Source: Nemopilema nomurai (taxonomy: Eukaryota > Cnidaria > Scyphozoa > Rhizostomeae > Rhizostomatidae). From it: a DNA stretch of 64,000 nucleotides. Shown here piece by piece: positions 12,901 through 25,300 of this stretch (positions within the stretch are counted from its first letter, which is position 1; each line of letters opens with the position of its first letter). The stretch covers positions 1,797,905-1,861,904 of the forward strand of contig ML133387.1 of the NCBI GenBank assembly GCA_003864495.1, given 5' to 3'. Both the position numbers and the translations under genes were made by a program. The notes beneath the pieces were generated by a model that was not told the DNA's origin, did not search any database, and was given only the letters and a program-made list of their open reading frames with translations.

Positions 12901-15900
12901 TTGAGTAAAAACGTCCTACTTTTTGTAACAATTTACGTGAAAGAAGCGATGGCTCGTGCCCCTGTGCTAAGGGGATGAACGTCGGATTAAGTCAATTCCA
13001 CATTCATGATATGGTATCAGACTAGATCAGCGTCCTAAAATTAGAGCGTGCAAGATACGACAAGGCATTAGAGGCACGCCTTGTGAGCCAACAATAAGGA
13101 AATCCTTTTCTTCTGGAGGGAGACACTTTGGTCATTTGATTGCAACAAACTTGTTCACCAAGCAGTTGATGCCCTTGCCAAATTTCAAACGTATATCGTA
13201 TATGGCCTATTTTGAAACTGTGAAGGTTCCAACTGCACCGAAATTTCCAGAGCTAATTCATAGTAATCACCCTGTATGTACCGTTCTGGAACCGAGACGG
13301 CGCCAAGGAGCAGAGCATCTATACCGATTATTTGCATCACAACCACCCAACCCCCCCCCCCCCGAGCCTTCTACTTGCTTTAACGGGCAGATACGATAGG
13401 CTAGTAAGAAGTGATGAACCTCGCAATGGACCATTAGATGATGTGTTAACTTGATTACCTCTACTTGATTACCGCTATTTAAAGACTCGCTCCCTTCTTA
13501 AAATGACAACAGCGACAACAAACTGTCACAGATGTCAAGTTTCATTTACTCACTCCAGGCTTCTGAAGGGCTTCCCAATGGCTTGTTTGCTTAAACAAAC
13601 GACGCATTTTACTTTTGAATATAATTCGACTAGTGCAAGGGTATAATTATAGGTACGGCGGCAATTTTCGCCGTACAATACCGTACAAAACATAGAGATA
13701 TGATATCTCTATGGTGCGAAGCGACTTCAATCTTGAAATGAGGGTAGTCTGAAATGGCCTGTCAGATCCAAGGGAAGTTTTCTATCGATAAAGGAATGCA
13801 TGTGTCGTCTAAGTATGCTTCGTAACACTTTCATGGCGCCAACCTGTTTTAGATAGGATAAGTTCACTCTTGCAGCAGTCGAGCCTAAAAGCACGTTTTT
13901 ATGTTATATAGAATTACAGTGGATGAAGTGATATGATATGTAGAAACCACAATCGAAGTGAAAAAGCCGTAACCAACACCGGTTGAAAGCAGTAGACAAC
14001 GATTGCCAGACCTGCTGTCACTGTCAAATTTCATGGTTTTTCCAAATGCGTTGTTTCAATCTATTTGGTGAAATTAAGAAAGGTGAAACGGAGCCTCGCA
14101 CATATTTGTAATAACTAGAAAATCGAAGATTGATTTCCCCAAGCTGATGGTGATAGCTGCGACTATCTTAATCATAATATTGACAATGATGATGATGATT
14201 TGACTCTGATTGTGATCGTGATAATGTGATGATTTGCCATGATCATTTGTGGTGTAATCATATCTAGTATGATGGCTGTGATGACTTCTGGTTCTATATG
14301 ATGCGGGAATAAGGTCGTATAGGAATAGAAAAAGGCTCGAATCGAAGAGTGTATTTGACGTTTTACTGCCAACATTAGAAACCTGGCATTTTCTTGGTAG
14401 AGTAATGAAAACTCGGAGAAATATTCACTGTTTTTTTCATATTGTTCCTTTTCTCAAATTGATCCTTCTTTCACGTTGATCGTCTTTTTCATCTTTATCC
14501 TTTATTTTGTGTTCATCCTACCTTTCTTGTTGATCCTCTTTTTCATTTTCATCCTCTTTTTCATGTTAATCCTCGCTTTCATGTTGATTCCCCTCTTCAT
14601 GTTGATCCTCTTTTTAATATATACATCTCCTGTGTACCTGTTCGTATGCCCCAGTACCTTGCATGACATTTTCGTACAATTTCAGCCGATAAAGCAAGCT
14701 GCCCGGAGCAAGACTGCTTCTTTTTCAAGTTCAAGAAAAAAGCATTCATGAAAGCAGGCTCTGTCAGCTCTCTGCAAATCTGGATCTACAAGTTGGAAGA
14801 CAAGCTTGCTACTGGAGTTGAGAATCGATTGAAGATATCAGTAGCGAGGGTCATTCAGCAAGGTGTAAAATCGGAGGATGGAGAGGGGAAGAAAAAGCTG
14901 CTCATCAGCATGATGCACGAAGGAGACGCAGGTTGGATGGGTAAGGGGCGGCAAGATTGTAGTAGTCTACATCTGCAACAATGATTTTGAGATTATTATG
15001 ATGATTATACTTGTTTCAACCAGAGTCCAGAAAAGTTTCGCTGTCAAAACCTTCCTCCGATTTTTGAGGTTCTGTTTATGAATAAGGTGTGGCTATACGC
15101 TATATTGAAAAACTATGATAACTTGACTGACATATAATGGACGGAATTTGAAATAGTGATTTTTTCCTATCCATGCACAATGAGTCTGAAATTAATTTTA
15201 ATTGTGCGTTGATAGTGTTTTACAATTTCTTGTAAATGGTTTTCCACACTTCGACTTTCCAAATGACAGTACGACTGTAATGTTTTTTGAACTCTGATTT
15301 CAACCTTGATCATTGACACTCACCGAAATAATGACCAAGAGAAATCAGTGGTTAGGAGCCATTATCACCACTGATTGTCTTAATTATGATTATCACTTAC
15401 CACCTTTGCTTTGGTCGTTATTTGAATCTTTGTCAAAAATAACAATCGTCATTAGCACCAGTCTCGATTGGCCATCAGGCATCATCATCATCATCATTAC
15501 CTCCATGATCATGGTTTTCATTTCCGCCATCAATGACGGAAGTAATTGCCAAAATAATTCATTGTTGAGGTAAATCAGAAATCAATCAATGTCTTCATCA
15601 TGACCATCTTTTATCCTAATGATGGTTCTATTGTAAGATCTGGTCAGAACATCCCAAATCTGTTACTTATGAAGTTGAAACTTGCCCTTTTTACCTCATC
15701 GGATTCTAATTTCCTTGTAACACTTTTCACACCTAACCTAGATGTTTGCACTCCTTATTCGAGTATCCATTGTCCCTTACGAACATTAATATCGTGCACC
15801 CATTTCAACAAGGATATTGCTGGTAACTACATAAAGCGGGTCTGTTTTGATTTCCAGTTGCTGGATACTCGCCCCTTAAAGTCAAAGCAATGTCAGGCTT

Positions 15901-16917
15901 GCCTTGGAGACGGAACCAGAACACTGTATCCTACTTGAAACTAGGGGGATTCCCAGCGAATGAAACTGAAGCCAATGTTACTTATCTTCCCCGTCATTTG
16001 TTCACACTCTCAAATTTCACCAAAAAATTAGCTTTTCATGGAAATGTTGGCTGAATTGACCAGCCATCATCATGCAACAGCCTTGCTAAGACGCATGCCA
16101 TGAATTTGTAAAATGAGCTCTTTGCAGATATATTAGAGCATTGCCTTCCATGTTATGCAATAGAGAGCGGCCTTTACCTGATACTTTTGTATGAGGATTC
16201 CATTATGGTCACGTTGTGACTAAAGGGCATCCTCCTGAAATTTTAGAAATTCTTTTTATTTTAATTGTTGTATTTGTTTTAGAAATAACTTGTAAATGTC
16301 CCTCATCGTCGTAACTCGCTGATTACGCGTCCTTACCTGCATTGGCACAGTTGAAATTTTTTTCTAGAAATAAAGATAAGTCAGTCTATTTTGATAGCAG
16401 GTTATTTTGATTGACATATTCGTGTATTTCAGGCATGGACAGTGCCCACACGAAGAACTGGGTTTCGGGGCTAGATCCTCATTCGAGAGACATCGATCTG
16501 TACTTGACCTTGAAATGCAACGGTTGCGTCGTGGCACGCAAAGGCAACAAGAGACCGTTTATTGTGATAAACGTGGAAAATGAAATCAAGAAGCGAAAGA
16601 GAAGGCTGACCCCATGCCAACCGAAGAGGCGTGGCTGCTGCCGGGAGTCTTTGTACGTGAACTTCACAGAGATCGGCTGGCATGACTGGATTGTCCATCC
16701 CAAGGGGTACGACGCAAATTACTGTAGAGGGACATGTCGCACATTGTCAGTGCCAGTCTATGGGTATGTCACTGTCATTCAACGGGTTAAGCGGGACAAA
16801 AAGATTTGCTGCTCCCCAAACAGCTTCTCTCCATTGACCATACTCTATAAAACAGATAACATAATTTACAAAAGAGAGCTGGCAGACATGACTGTGGAGG
16901 AGTGCGGCTGCTCTTAG
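9902..16917 (+). CDS. Activin/inhibin-beta-like TGF-beta family ligand, complete, 3 exons
   Basis: Secreted growth-factor precursor, predicted 383 aa. Exons: 9902-10313, 14686-14940 and 16433-16917; both introns are phase 1 and have GT/AG ends. The start is the first ATG after an in-frame TAG at 9878 and opens a hydrophobic leader (MPTCSICSCILMVIVWTL). The prodomain has a CxxC (Cys62/Cys65) followed by an ILSKL helix, as in activin and myostatin propeptides. Exon 2 carries LQIWIYK, a propeptide beta-strand motif. Cys251/Cys254 form a second CxxC. A basic furin-type site (KKRKRR, ending at Arg280) releases a 103-aa mature domain with nine cysteines in the CC...CxxxC...CC...CxC pattern. GWHDWIVHPKGYDANYC and the VEECGCS terminus favour activin-beta over myostatin (known ending DRCGCS). 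By family knowledge it would dimerise and signal through type I/II serine-threonine kinase receptors to Smad2/3. Myostatin/GDF11-like is the alternative. Confidence 0.9.
12085..12510. repeat. Degenerate inverted-repeat (MITE-like) element
   Basis: The left end carries GAAACCTAG followed by TACTAG and CTTTTAGAACTAAATC. The right end, read on the opposite strand, carries GAAACCTAG, then CCTAGTACTA and TTTTAGCACTAAATG in the same order. The arms are imperfect and span some 60-90 bp. Inside are two direct copies of GTACCGGGTGTCTCG, at about 12211 and 12263. There is no coding capacity. The element lies wholly inside intron 1 of the activin-like gene. Exact boundaries are approximate. Confidence 0.4.
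13653..13713. repeat. Pair of adjacent short palindromes
   Basis: GTACGGCG and CGCCGTAC flank an 8-nt loop at about 13653-13676. A second perfect palindrome, CATAGAGATAT-G-ATATCTCTATG, occupies 13691-13713. Between them lies a further partial copy, CCGTAC. They sit in intron 1 of the activin-like gene and may be the relic of a small foldback transposon. Confidence 0.5.
14462..14625. repeat. Degenerate 18-bp minisatellite (TTCATGTTGATCCTCTTT-like)
   Basis: About eight to nine imperfect copies of an 18-bp unit built around TTCATGTTGATCCTCTTT occur just upstream of exon 2 of the activin-like gene. Because 18 is a multiple of three, one frame stays open and reads as a run of hydrophobic hexads (FFIFIL, FFMLIL, LFMLIL). 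I regard this as a frame artefact inside an intron rather than a protein. Confidence 0.6.
14941..16432 (+). other. Intron 2 of the activin-like gene (1.5 kb)
   Basis: The donor is ATGG|GTAAGG and the acceptor TGTATTTCAG. It is phase 1 on both sides and rejoins the glycine between GWM and MDSAH. A short CATCATCATC microsatellite lies near 15481-15496. The 112-codon open frame at 15600-15938 is intronic and has no propeptide features. Confidence 0.7.
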
Positions 16918-19423
16918 CGCCTTTGCGAGGAAAACTAACCAGCTTTGTGGCCTCTCCGAAGGCGCCATGACTGGCTCATGCGCGTATAGTTGCTAGTGAA
17001 CTGACGAAAGTGGCCACCAGAAGGAGTCTCATGGAGCTGCTAGTGTAGCCTTAGGGCAATGGTCTCCTGCCAATATAGGTTTAGCAGTTGTGTTTTTGAT
17101 GCTAGTAACTTTCTGGTGCATTACGGTAGCTTTTTAGAACATTTTTGACACGGGCCATCCATGCACCTTAATCGCATGCCAAGCTGACATGGTTCCTTTG
17201 ACAAATGCCAGTCAGCATGCTGTTTTTCCTTTCAGCGTTATTTCTCAGTTGGTAGACGTAGCCGTGTTGGCCTATTCCCTTTTTGGCCGATGGCATCCCA
17301 GCTATGTGGCTCGGTCGTAGTCGTATGCTTTGAGAATCTTCGAGTTGAAGCAAAGTTTTTCTGAGGGCATGCTCCCCGAGTGTTTTTCCCACACCCATGA
17401 CTTATTGGAGTCTATTAAACTTCATAAGCTTAGGTCGTTTCTGCCTTTGACATTGAAGGGCATCCAAGTTCAGCATTTGTAACATCTTTTAGATGCCGCG
17501 CTTTCAAACTAGGATGTTAGATCGTTACGAGGCCTACAGGCCTATAGAATAGTGTGTACAAAAAGCAAAGGCGTTGGTTAACGAAGGGCACACTGTTCTA
17601 TCAGGAATCTTAATTCAGCCTTAGGAGCAATAATTATTTTTGAAATTTCCTTTGCAAGTAGAAAGTGTCAACTGTTTCACTATCCTATGGATCCCGCTGA
17701 TGACGTAAATTCCTTTCGCTAGACGCATCAAAATTTCAATAGAAGACCTAATGGCAGAAAATGGCATGTTTTATCGTTTTTAAAATAACAGGCTTTGCCT
17801 TCTAACGGAAGAATTGAAAATGGTACCAGGGAACGCTTGATTGGACCGTGGGCTGGCTTTAACGCGCTTTCGTCATCCACATCCGGTCGGGGCATGATCA
17901 CATAGATATGAATCTAATCTTGACAAAATATTCTGTAACTATCACAAAGGGATGTTAGCAGAGTCACATGAGGCCATGCAGGGTAGTATATAGTTACTCG
18001 ATTTTCATTATTTCGCAATTGCACTTGACACGTCATAATTCAGCTACTACGATTTCGATATGGCTTATGTTGCCCCTACTCTAAATGTCAGCGTTTTAGT
18101 TCAGCATTAGTCTCTCGGCACATCGCAGTTCAAATATCACCAGAGCCAAAAATAAACCAAGAACTTTGCCCTCTTTCGGTCTCTACTCGGCGGCGGATTA
18201 GCCTGCACTCACCCAACTATCGATTACACAATGGGCCAACAACCATTACATTGCTTTCTCAACATTTGAGATGTCACCTGGATTGTCCGCATTAAACCTA
18301 CTTTGATTTGGCCCAACAACAATTCAAATTGAGCCCAAACAGTCGAGCACTGATTCTAACGATTTGATCGAACCTGTGTCAATGAAGTAGCAAACACTGT
18401 CTTTAGGCTGGCAATGAGGACAGTCGAATCTACAAAACACCTCCCAACCATGTTTAGAATTGTTCGAGGCTTCCTCACGCCGGTTCCCTCGCAATGTCCC
18501 GATTTTGGTACAGCCCAGGACTCCATATTAGAATACATTTAACAAATCTTTCCAACCCATTGAACGCCTCTCTGAGTTGCACGAGGCCCTGACCTGTGTT
18601 TAATTTCCTCTCGTTTGTAACATGAAGCAGCAGTGTTATCAAACCTCGGAGAGGCCTAGCACAAAAGAATAATCTAGTACGCATGCCTTATTCGTATTAC
18701 AAATGACTAAAGTCCAAGCATTGGAACACAGCTTTCTACTAGTTTTAGATAGAGGGCAGACGTCGTAGCTTAGAAGTTCTAATAACACAAGCTCATTCAC
18801 CTATAAGAAAGTTTGTCTAACGTTTGCAATATCTACACAATGTACTACACTATTTCGTCCGTTATCGTATCATTTATCGCAGTATACAAGCAAATATTAT
18901 GTTAGAGTTTAATAATGACATCTTTTTTCTTTCTTCTTGTATACTACGAAAAAACATTGCCAGGATTTCGTTATGACGAAACAGTTACCCTTCCTCCCAC
19001 GAAAGCAAGTCTATTGTGAAGAAAATAGTGCAAGTGTCAACATCTGTGCGTTGAGCTGGGTCTCTGTAAAATCTTGTATTTGGGAACATTTGACATGACA
19101 ATGCTTACGTGGGAGGTAGGCTTTTGTGTGGATTGAATTTTAGTTATTTATTAGCTGTCACTTGTAATTGTGTGTCGACTTAAGTTACCAAAGGTAACTT
19201 GTAATGATTGTAATCTCCAGAAAAAGGAAATTTTGTTCATTAAAGAGCGGAGTCGTGCTTCTGTTTGCTGCCTTTTTACTGTTTGAGTCTACTTCGCGAG
19301 AAGCTTTACCCTTACTGCCTGCGTTGCCTTAGATGCTGCGGTGGACATATTTTGTTGCCTTGCCTCGCTTAATTTGTGGTCTCTGGACACCGGAGGCGAT
19401 AATACCCGAAAAGGCCTCCCACA
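16918..19423. other. 3' flank and intergenic sequence before the satellite
   Basis: After the probable 3' untranslated region of the activin-like gene I see no supported gene. Minus-strand open frames of 60-80 codons at 17168-17398 and 18356-18684 have no recognisable domain and no splice support. The stretch ends at the satellite. Confidence 0.45.
17414..17419 (+). terminator. Candidate poly(A) signal ATTAAA for the activin-like gene
   Basis: ATTAAA lies about 500 bp past the stop codon at 16915-16917. It is a common variant hexamer and the first plausible one noted, but no transcript supports it. Confidence 0.3.
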
Positions 19424-21860
19424 CTTTGGAAGACTATTTTTGAGTTTGCCCCACACTTTTAACTGAGTTTGGAAGACTATTTTTGAGTTTGCCCCACTTT
19501 TAACTGAGTTTGGAAGACTATTTTTGAGTTTGCCCCACACTTTTAACTGAGTTTGGAAGACTATTTTTGAGTTTGCCCCACACTTTTAACTGAGTTTGGA
19601 AGACTATTTTTGAGTTTGCCCCACACTTTTAACTGAGTTTGGAAGACTATTTTTGAGTTTGCCCCACACTTTTAACTGAGTTTGGAAGACTATTTTTGAG
19701 TTTGCCCCACACTTTTAACTGAGTTTGGAAGACTATTTTTGAGTTTGCCCCACACTTTTAACTGAGTTTGGAAGACTATTTTTGAGTTTGCCCCACACTT
19801 TTAACTGAGTTTGGAAGACTATTTTTGAGTTTGCCCCACACTTTTAACTGAGTTTGGAAGACTATTTTTGAGTTTGCCCCACACTTTTAACTGAGTTTGG
19901 AAGACTATTTTTGAGTTTGCCCCACACTTTTAACTGAGTTTGGAAGACTATTTTTGAGTTTGCCCCACACTTTTAACTGAGTTTGGAAGACTATTTTTGA
20001 GTTTGCCCCACACTTTTAACTGAGTTTGGAAGACTATTTTTGAGTTTGCCCCACACTTTTAACTGAGTTTGGAAGACTATTTTTGAGTTTGCCCCACACT
20101 TTTAACTGAGTTTGGAAGACTATTTTTGAGTTTGCCCCACACTTTTAACTGAGTTTGGAAGACTATTTTTGAGTTTGCCCCACACTTTTAACTGAGTTTG
20201 GAAGACTATTTTTGAGTTTGCCCCACACTTTTAACTGAGTTTGGAAGACTATTTTTGAGTTTGCCCCACACTTTTAACTGAGTTTGGAAGACTATTTTGA
20301 GTTTGCCCCACACTTTTAACTGAGTTTGGAAGACTATTTTTGAGTTTGCCCCACACTTTTAACTGAGTTTGGAAGACTATTTTTGAGTTTGCCCCACACT
20401 TTTAACTGAGTTTGGAAGACTATTTTTGAGTTTGCCCCACACTTTTAACTGAGTTTGGAAGACTATTTTTGAGTTTGCCCACACTTTTAACTGAGTTTGG
20501 AAGACTATTTTTGAGTTTGCCCCACACTTTTAACTGAGTTTGGAAGACTATTTTTGAGTTTGCCCCACACTTTTAACTGAGTTTGGAAGACTATTTTTGA
20601 GTTTGCCCCACACTTTTAACTGAGTTTGGAAGACTATTTTTGAGTTTGCCCCACACTTTTAACTGAGTTTGGAAGACTATTTTTGAGTTTGCCCCACACT
20701 TTTAACTGAGTTTGGAAGACTATTTTTGAGTTTGCCCCACACTTTTAACTGAGTTTGGAAGACTATTTTTGAGTTTGCCCCACACTTTTAACTGAGTTTG
20801 GAAGACTATTTTTGAGTTTGCCCCACACTTTTAACTGAGTTTGGAAGACTATTTTTGAGTTTGCCCCACACTTTTAACTGAGTTTGGAAGACTATTTTTG
20901 AGTTTGCCCCACACTTTTAACTGAGTTTGGAAGACTATTTTTGAGTTTGCCCCACACTTTTAACTGAGTTTGGAAGACTATTTTTGAGTTTGCCCCACAC
21001 TTTTAACTGAGTTTGGAAGACTATTTTTGAGTTTGCCCCACACTTTTAACTGAGTTTGGAAGACTATTTTTGAGTTTGCCCCACACTTTTAACTGAGTTT
21101 GGAAGACTATTTTTGAGTTTGCCCCACACTTTTAACTGAGTTTGGAAGACTATTTTTGAGTTTGCCCCACACTTTTAACTGAGTTTGGAAGACTATTTTT
21201 GAGTTTGCCCCACACTTTTAACTGAGTTTGGAAGACTATTTTTGAGTTTGCCCCACACTTTTAACTGAGTTTGGAAGACTATTTTTGAGTTTGCCCCACA
21301 CTTTTAACTGAGTTTGGAAGACTATTTTTGAGTTTGCCCCACACTTTTAACTGAGTTTGGAAGACTATTTTTGAGTTTGCCCACACTTTTAACTGAGTTT
21401 GGAAGACTATTTTTGAGTTTGCCCCACACTTTTAACTGAGTTTGGAAGACTATTTTTGAGTTTGCCCACACTTTTAACTGAGTTTGGAAGACTATTTTTG
21501 AGTTTGCCCACACTTTTAACTGAGTTTGGAAGACTATTTTTGAGTTTGCCCCACACTTTTAACTGAGTTTGGAAGACTATTTTTGAGTTTGCCCCACACT
21601 TTTAACTGAGTTTGGAAGACTATTTTTGAGTTTGCCCCACACTTTTAACTGAGTTTGGAAGACTATTTTTGAGTTTGCCCCACACTTTTAACTGAGTTTG
21701 GAAGACTATTTTTGAGTTTGCCCCACACTTTTAACTGAGTTTGGAAGACTATTTTTGAGTTTGCCCCACACTTTTAACTGCGTTTGGAAGACTATTTTTG
21801 AGTTTGCCCCACACTTTTAACTGAGTTTGGAAGACTATTTTTGAGTTTGCCCCACACTTT
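19424..21860. repeat. 43-bp tandem satellite, about 57 copies
   Basis: A head-to-tail array about 2.44 kb long of a 43-bp unit. Each unit consists of GAGTTTGGAAGACTATTTTT followed by GAGTTTG and CCCCACACTTTTAACT. Copies are nearly identical. The few variants are a missing AC near 19488, a missing T near 20297, loss of one C in the CCCC run near 20479, 21381, 21465 and 21508, and an A-to-C change near 21781. There are no spacers and no coding capacity beyond frame artefacts: 43 is not a multiple of three, so reverse-strand frames cycle every three units. Each unit contains two GAGTTTG words about 20 bp apart, which hints at an ancestral dimer of a shorter repeat. Confidence 0.97.
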
Positions 21861-22337
21861 CCCGGTCGCGGTTTTGGATGAGGCTTTTTACCAATGTATG
21901 TTTGCAAACAGCCGGGCGTAGCGTACATGCGTAGGAGCATTGCGTCAGCAGTCCTCCCCTGTCCTCTATGGCGCAGCTGCTATGTCATAGCACCAAGCTT
22001 CCTGACTCCGCAGCTACTTTATTCTCTGTTATCAGTAACAATTTGTTTACTTTTTACAAATGCTTACGAGCAAGGCTAAATCCTTTCTAGGAATAGGAAT
22101 ATCTTTCGCGACATTTTTCTGTGCCTTTTGGTCTTTCTTTTATATTGCTACAACGTTTTACCTTTCTGTTATTTGGCAACACACCGAATAGTTAAGAATG
22201 AGTAAATGAACAGCACGTCTGTCTAGATTACGATTTTTGAAGAACCACCAACAAAGCTGTCAGTCGGATTTTATCTTGCTCAGGGATGAGTGGAAATGGG
22301 TTCAAGGAGAGGGTTACCAAAGAGTAGCAGCTGTTAA

Positions 22338-22397
22338 AGGCCCGTGAGTGCATCGCCATTGAAGAATGGCGTCATAGCATGCACTCTCCATAAGGGC
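22338..22397. repeat. Imperfect 60-nt hairpin
   Basis: Paired segments run inward as GGCCC/GGGCC, AGTGCAT/ATGCACT and CGCCATT/AATGGCG around a GAAG loop, with small asymmetric bulges. The stem would be stable in RNA on either strand. It may be a structured non-coding RNA, a hairpin precursor or a relic foldback element. There is no coding context within several kilobases. Confidence 0.45.
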
Positions 22398-25300
22398 CTA
22401 CTTGAGCCAAAGTCAGCTGAAGGTTTCAAGCTGATTCAATTTACTTTTTTACTTATGAACAAGTAATTATTAAATTCATCCTTCGGACAGAAATGGTCGC
22501 ATATGAAGAGGCTCTCAATCGTAGAATAAGCATTTGGCTAACATCTTTATGCAGGTTCTCTTTTCCTGAATGCCTGTTAATTACCACAGAAGAAAATGAA
22601 GGTGAAAAGGTCATTGGTATTACATCAATGGCTTCCTGAATTGAAAACGGTGTCTCTTATTTGCTCTAGAATGGTTAAAAGTCACCTCTAATTTTCAGAT
22701 TTCCAAGGAGGCCTACTCGGATGTAATTTGCCTTCTTTCGTTGCGATTTTGCAAAGTTACGATTTTGTGCCAAGCTTGCGATCGTATCTTCGACCCAAAC
22801 CCTTTGATATTTAGAACTAGCATTATATCATTTGATCAAAACAATTGCATCAATAATCTTCGCTGTATCATACCTGTCACAGCCCACAGCAATACTTGTT
22901 GATACCTTATAATTTAGTTTCTATTGCTTCAAATTCAGCTTCTTCGCTTGCCCATGGCCATTCTGGGGGAGCACACGATTTCATTCAAAGCTTAACTAGA
23001 TATTGCACGGAAGAAAATATTGGAAGACGTTGCTAGAAATAGATAACTTGCGGTTCAAGTAACTGGATCGTCATAAAGCGGACGATATACCCATATGCAC
23101 GAAGACTGTTATTCTGTTTGTAGAACTTGACCGTATCAGATTTTGAAAGCATAATCTCTCAGCAACAGCAACAATAGACCGCTTTCAAACAATGACTTAA
23201 ACGGTTACCACTTGAACTACTTTCATGGAAATGAATTGTTGGCAATCTAACAACAAAATATTGCAAACATTGAATGACTTTGAGTTTACACAAGTTTAAA
23301 TAGGATGTTTCTCCCTCTCTTATTGTCAAATTCGTGTCTGGTGCCATTCAATTAGTATTAGACACGGGAGTGAAGAAATTGTAGGAGAAGTAAGATTTTG
23401 ATTTTTTCATGATTTCATTCACGATTTTTGATTTTGAACTTTACTGACACACTTAAGCTGTTGAAATTGAATTAGAGCTTAAGATTCTTGTATTACTCGC
23501 TACAGTTTTAGCAACTACTTTGTTGTGTTTCAGAGTTCAAAGTTATCACAGTATTTGATGATGCTTGTCTAGCATTATGTGTAATTACTACCCTTGAAGA
23601 TTTCAGGTGAGCTTTGTCATTTATCAGTTTTCGCAGTTTTCGTATCAATATATCATTGATAATGAATACTAAAAAAGAGAACATTTTGCGAAAAGATTTC
23701 TTGGTGTGTGATTGCAAAATTTCACAATCATTTCTATATTCAATATCCTCATATTTATAAGGATTAGCGGGTTAAGACTTCGAATTATCTTTTCCATTTT
23801 CCAAAATACCTGGATACTTCCTGGCTCTCACGAAAAACAAAGGTACTGACGACACCGTTTTTGTAATAGAACTAACAAGAATTTCGAATTTCTTCCCCTT
23901 TTATCGCCTGCCCTCGAAGAAGTGCTATCTAGCAGTGTGTCTTAAAGACTGGTTTGAAGGTTTTGCTAGAATACAACCTAAAATACACGCAAAATCGTGC
24001 AAGTGACTAGTAGTTCGTATTAAATCTCACCCTGCTCTATCTTAAGTTCTCTTCTTGTGTATTGATATTAGTTTGCTAGCAAAATTTTTGATACAGTATG
24101 CTATAAAGATATTTCCTAACACTAAGATATTCAAGGTAAATAATGGTAGGAGTAAAAATAAATAAATTTTGCAAAATGTGCAAGTATGGGGGGGGGGGGG
24201 TGTTTTCATGTACCTTTAAGAGATTCCGTATCTAAAACTTTTTTGTCTTCCCAGGATTTTATTTCCAAGGTCAAAGACCCTCGGTTGTATGACCGCGATG
24301 CAGGGTATTCTCACGTGTGAATTTGGCTTATGAATGAGCTTTTTTCTTTTAATTGCTTTTTTAGCTTGCCTTGATGCCCTCTAAACCATTCATTGTGGGT
24401 GTTAAATGCTTGGAGGTTGGAGATGGTTAAGTCTGTTGTTAAGAAGCCCTGGACCCTTTCACTATTGAACTGGAGCTCTTAAGTTCGAAATTCGGTGACG
24501 ATGTCTTTGATATACCAGTACGATCACGTGAATGAGTTAACCGAGCATTCCTGGGCACGCTCCGACTGTCTGACGTCATGAACAGCATAGTCACCAGAGC
24601 GCACTTGTTGATACAGTCATTAAAATCGCATTAAGAAACTCCATGCAATCATTACTCAGCGGTTTTGATGTAGGGCGGCAATTAAGTAGCATTGGCAGGC
24701 TATCAACTCAAGATGCTTTCCGGTTGTTTATTGCTGCAATACAAGAGACAAACATCCAGCCTTCCCTTATTTAATTTTTTTTTCGGCTAGCAGCGAACTG
24801 ATTCCTGCCAGATCCTTCATATCCTTCATTGGGCCAGTGAGACAGGTATGTACTGGTATGTCGTATAATTTTGAAGTTCCACTTGACACGCTAGTGAATA
24901 GCTTACAGTCATTTGAAATGCACTCAAGCTAGTATTTTGTGAGATGAAAGACTTTAGATTGGAATGGCATCGGGACAAAAAGTAAAGCTTGGTAGGTACA
25001 GAGTGGAATGCTTTCCCTATTAAGCAAGTCTTCAACCTGGCAAGTCACAGAGGAGAAATTATGTTCTGAAGTTACGGGTGTCTTACCGAAGTTGAATAAA
25101 ACCATCGGGAACGCCTAGACACTTATAATTCTAGAAATTGCCCGACAATGTTTCGGAGCATCAGAGAGAGGGTTTAGACACCTACGTTGCATATTTACTC
25201 TCATTTCTGTGACAGCAAGGCCCCACTGCTCCGATTTGTCTGTTTATACTTGCCCGCTACTGATTTTACTCAGCTTCTTTGCCATTAAATTCAAATTCTT

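Larger units (their letters stand above)
10314..14685 (+). other. Intron 1 of the activin-like gene (4.4 kb)
   Basis: The donor is AAG|GTAATT and the acceptor ACAATTTCAG. The phase matches on both sides (one base from exon 1, two from exon 2). I found no further propeptide exon. The intron is rich in repeat-like material: an inverted-repeat element at about 12085-12510, short palindromes at 13653-13713, degenerate TGA repeats at about 14160-14300 and an 18-bp minisatellite immediately before exon 2. Homopolymer C tracts occur near 11850 and 13350. Confidence 0.7.

Noticed and set aside
16471..16968. Minus-strand frames opposite the activin mature domain
   Set aside because: They are shadows of the cystine-knot coding exon.
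19424..21860. CRISPR-like array
   Set aside because: Units are contiguous and identical with no unique spacers, and the context is eukaryotic.
19289..21940. Reverse-strand open frames with repeated KNSLPNSVKS peptides
   Set aside because: They arise from the 43-bp satellite, shift frame with every unit and have no splice or start context.
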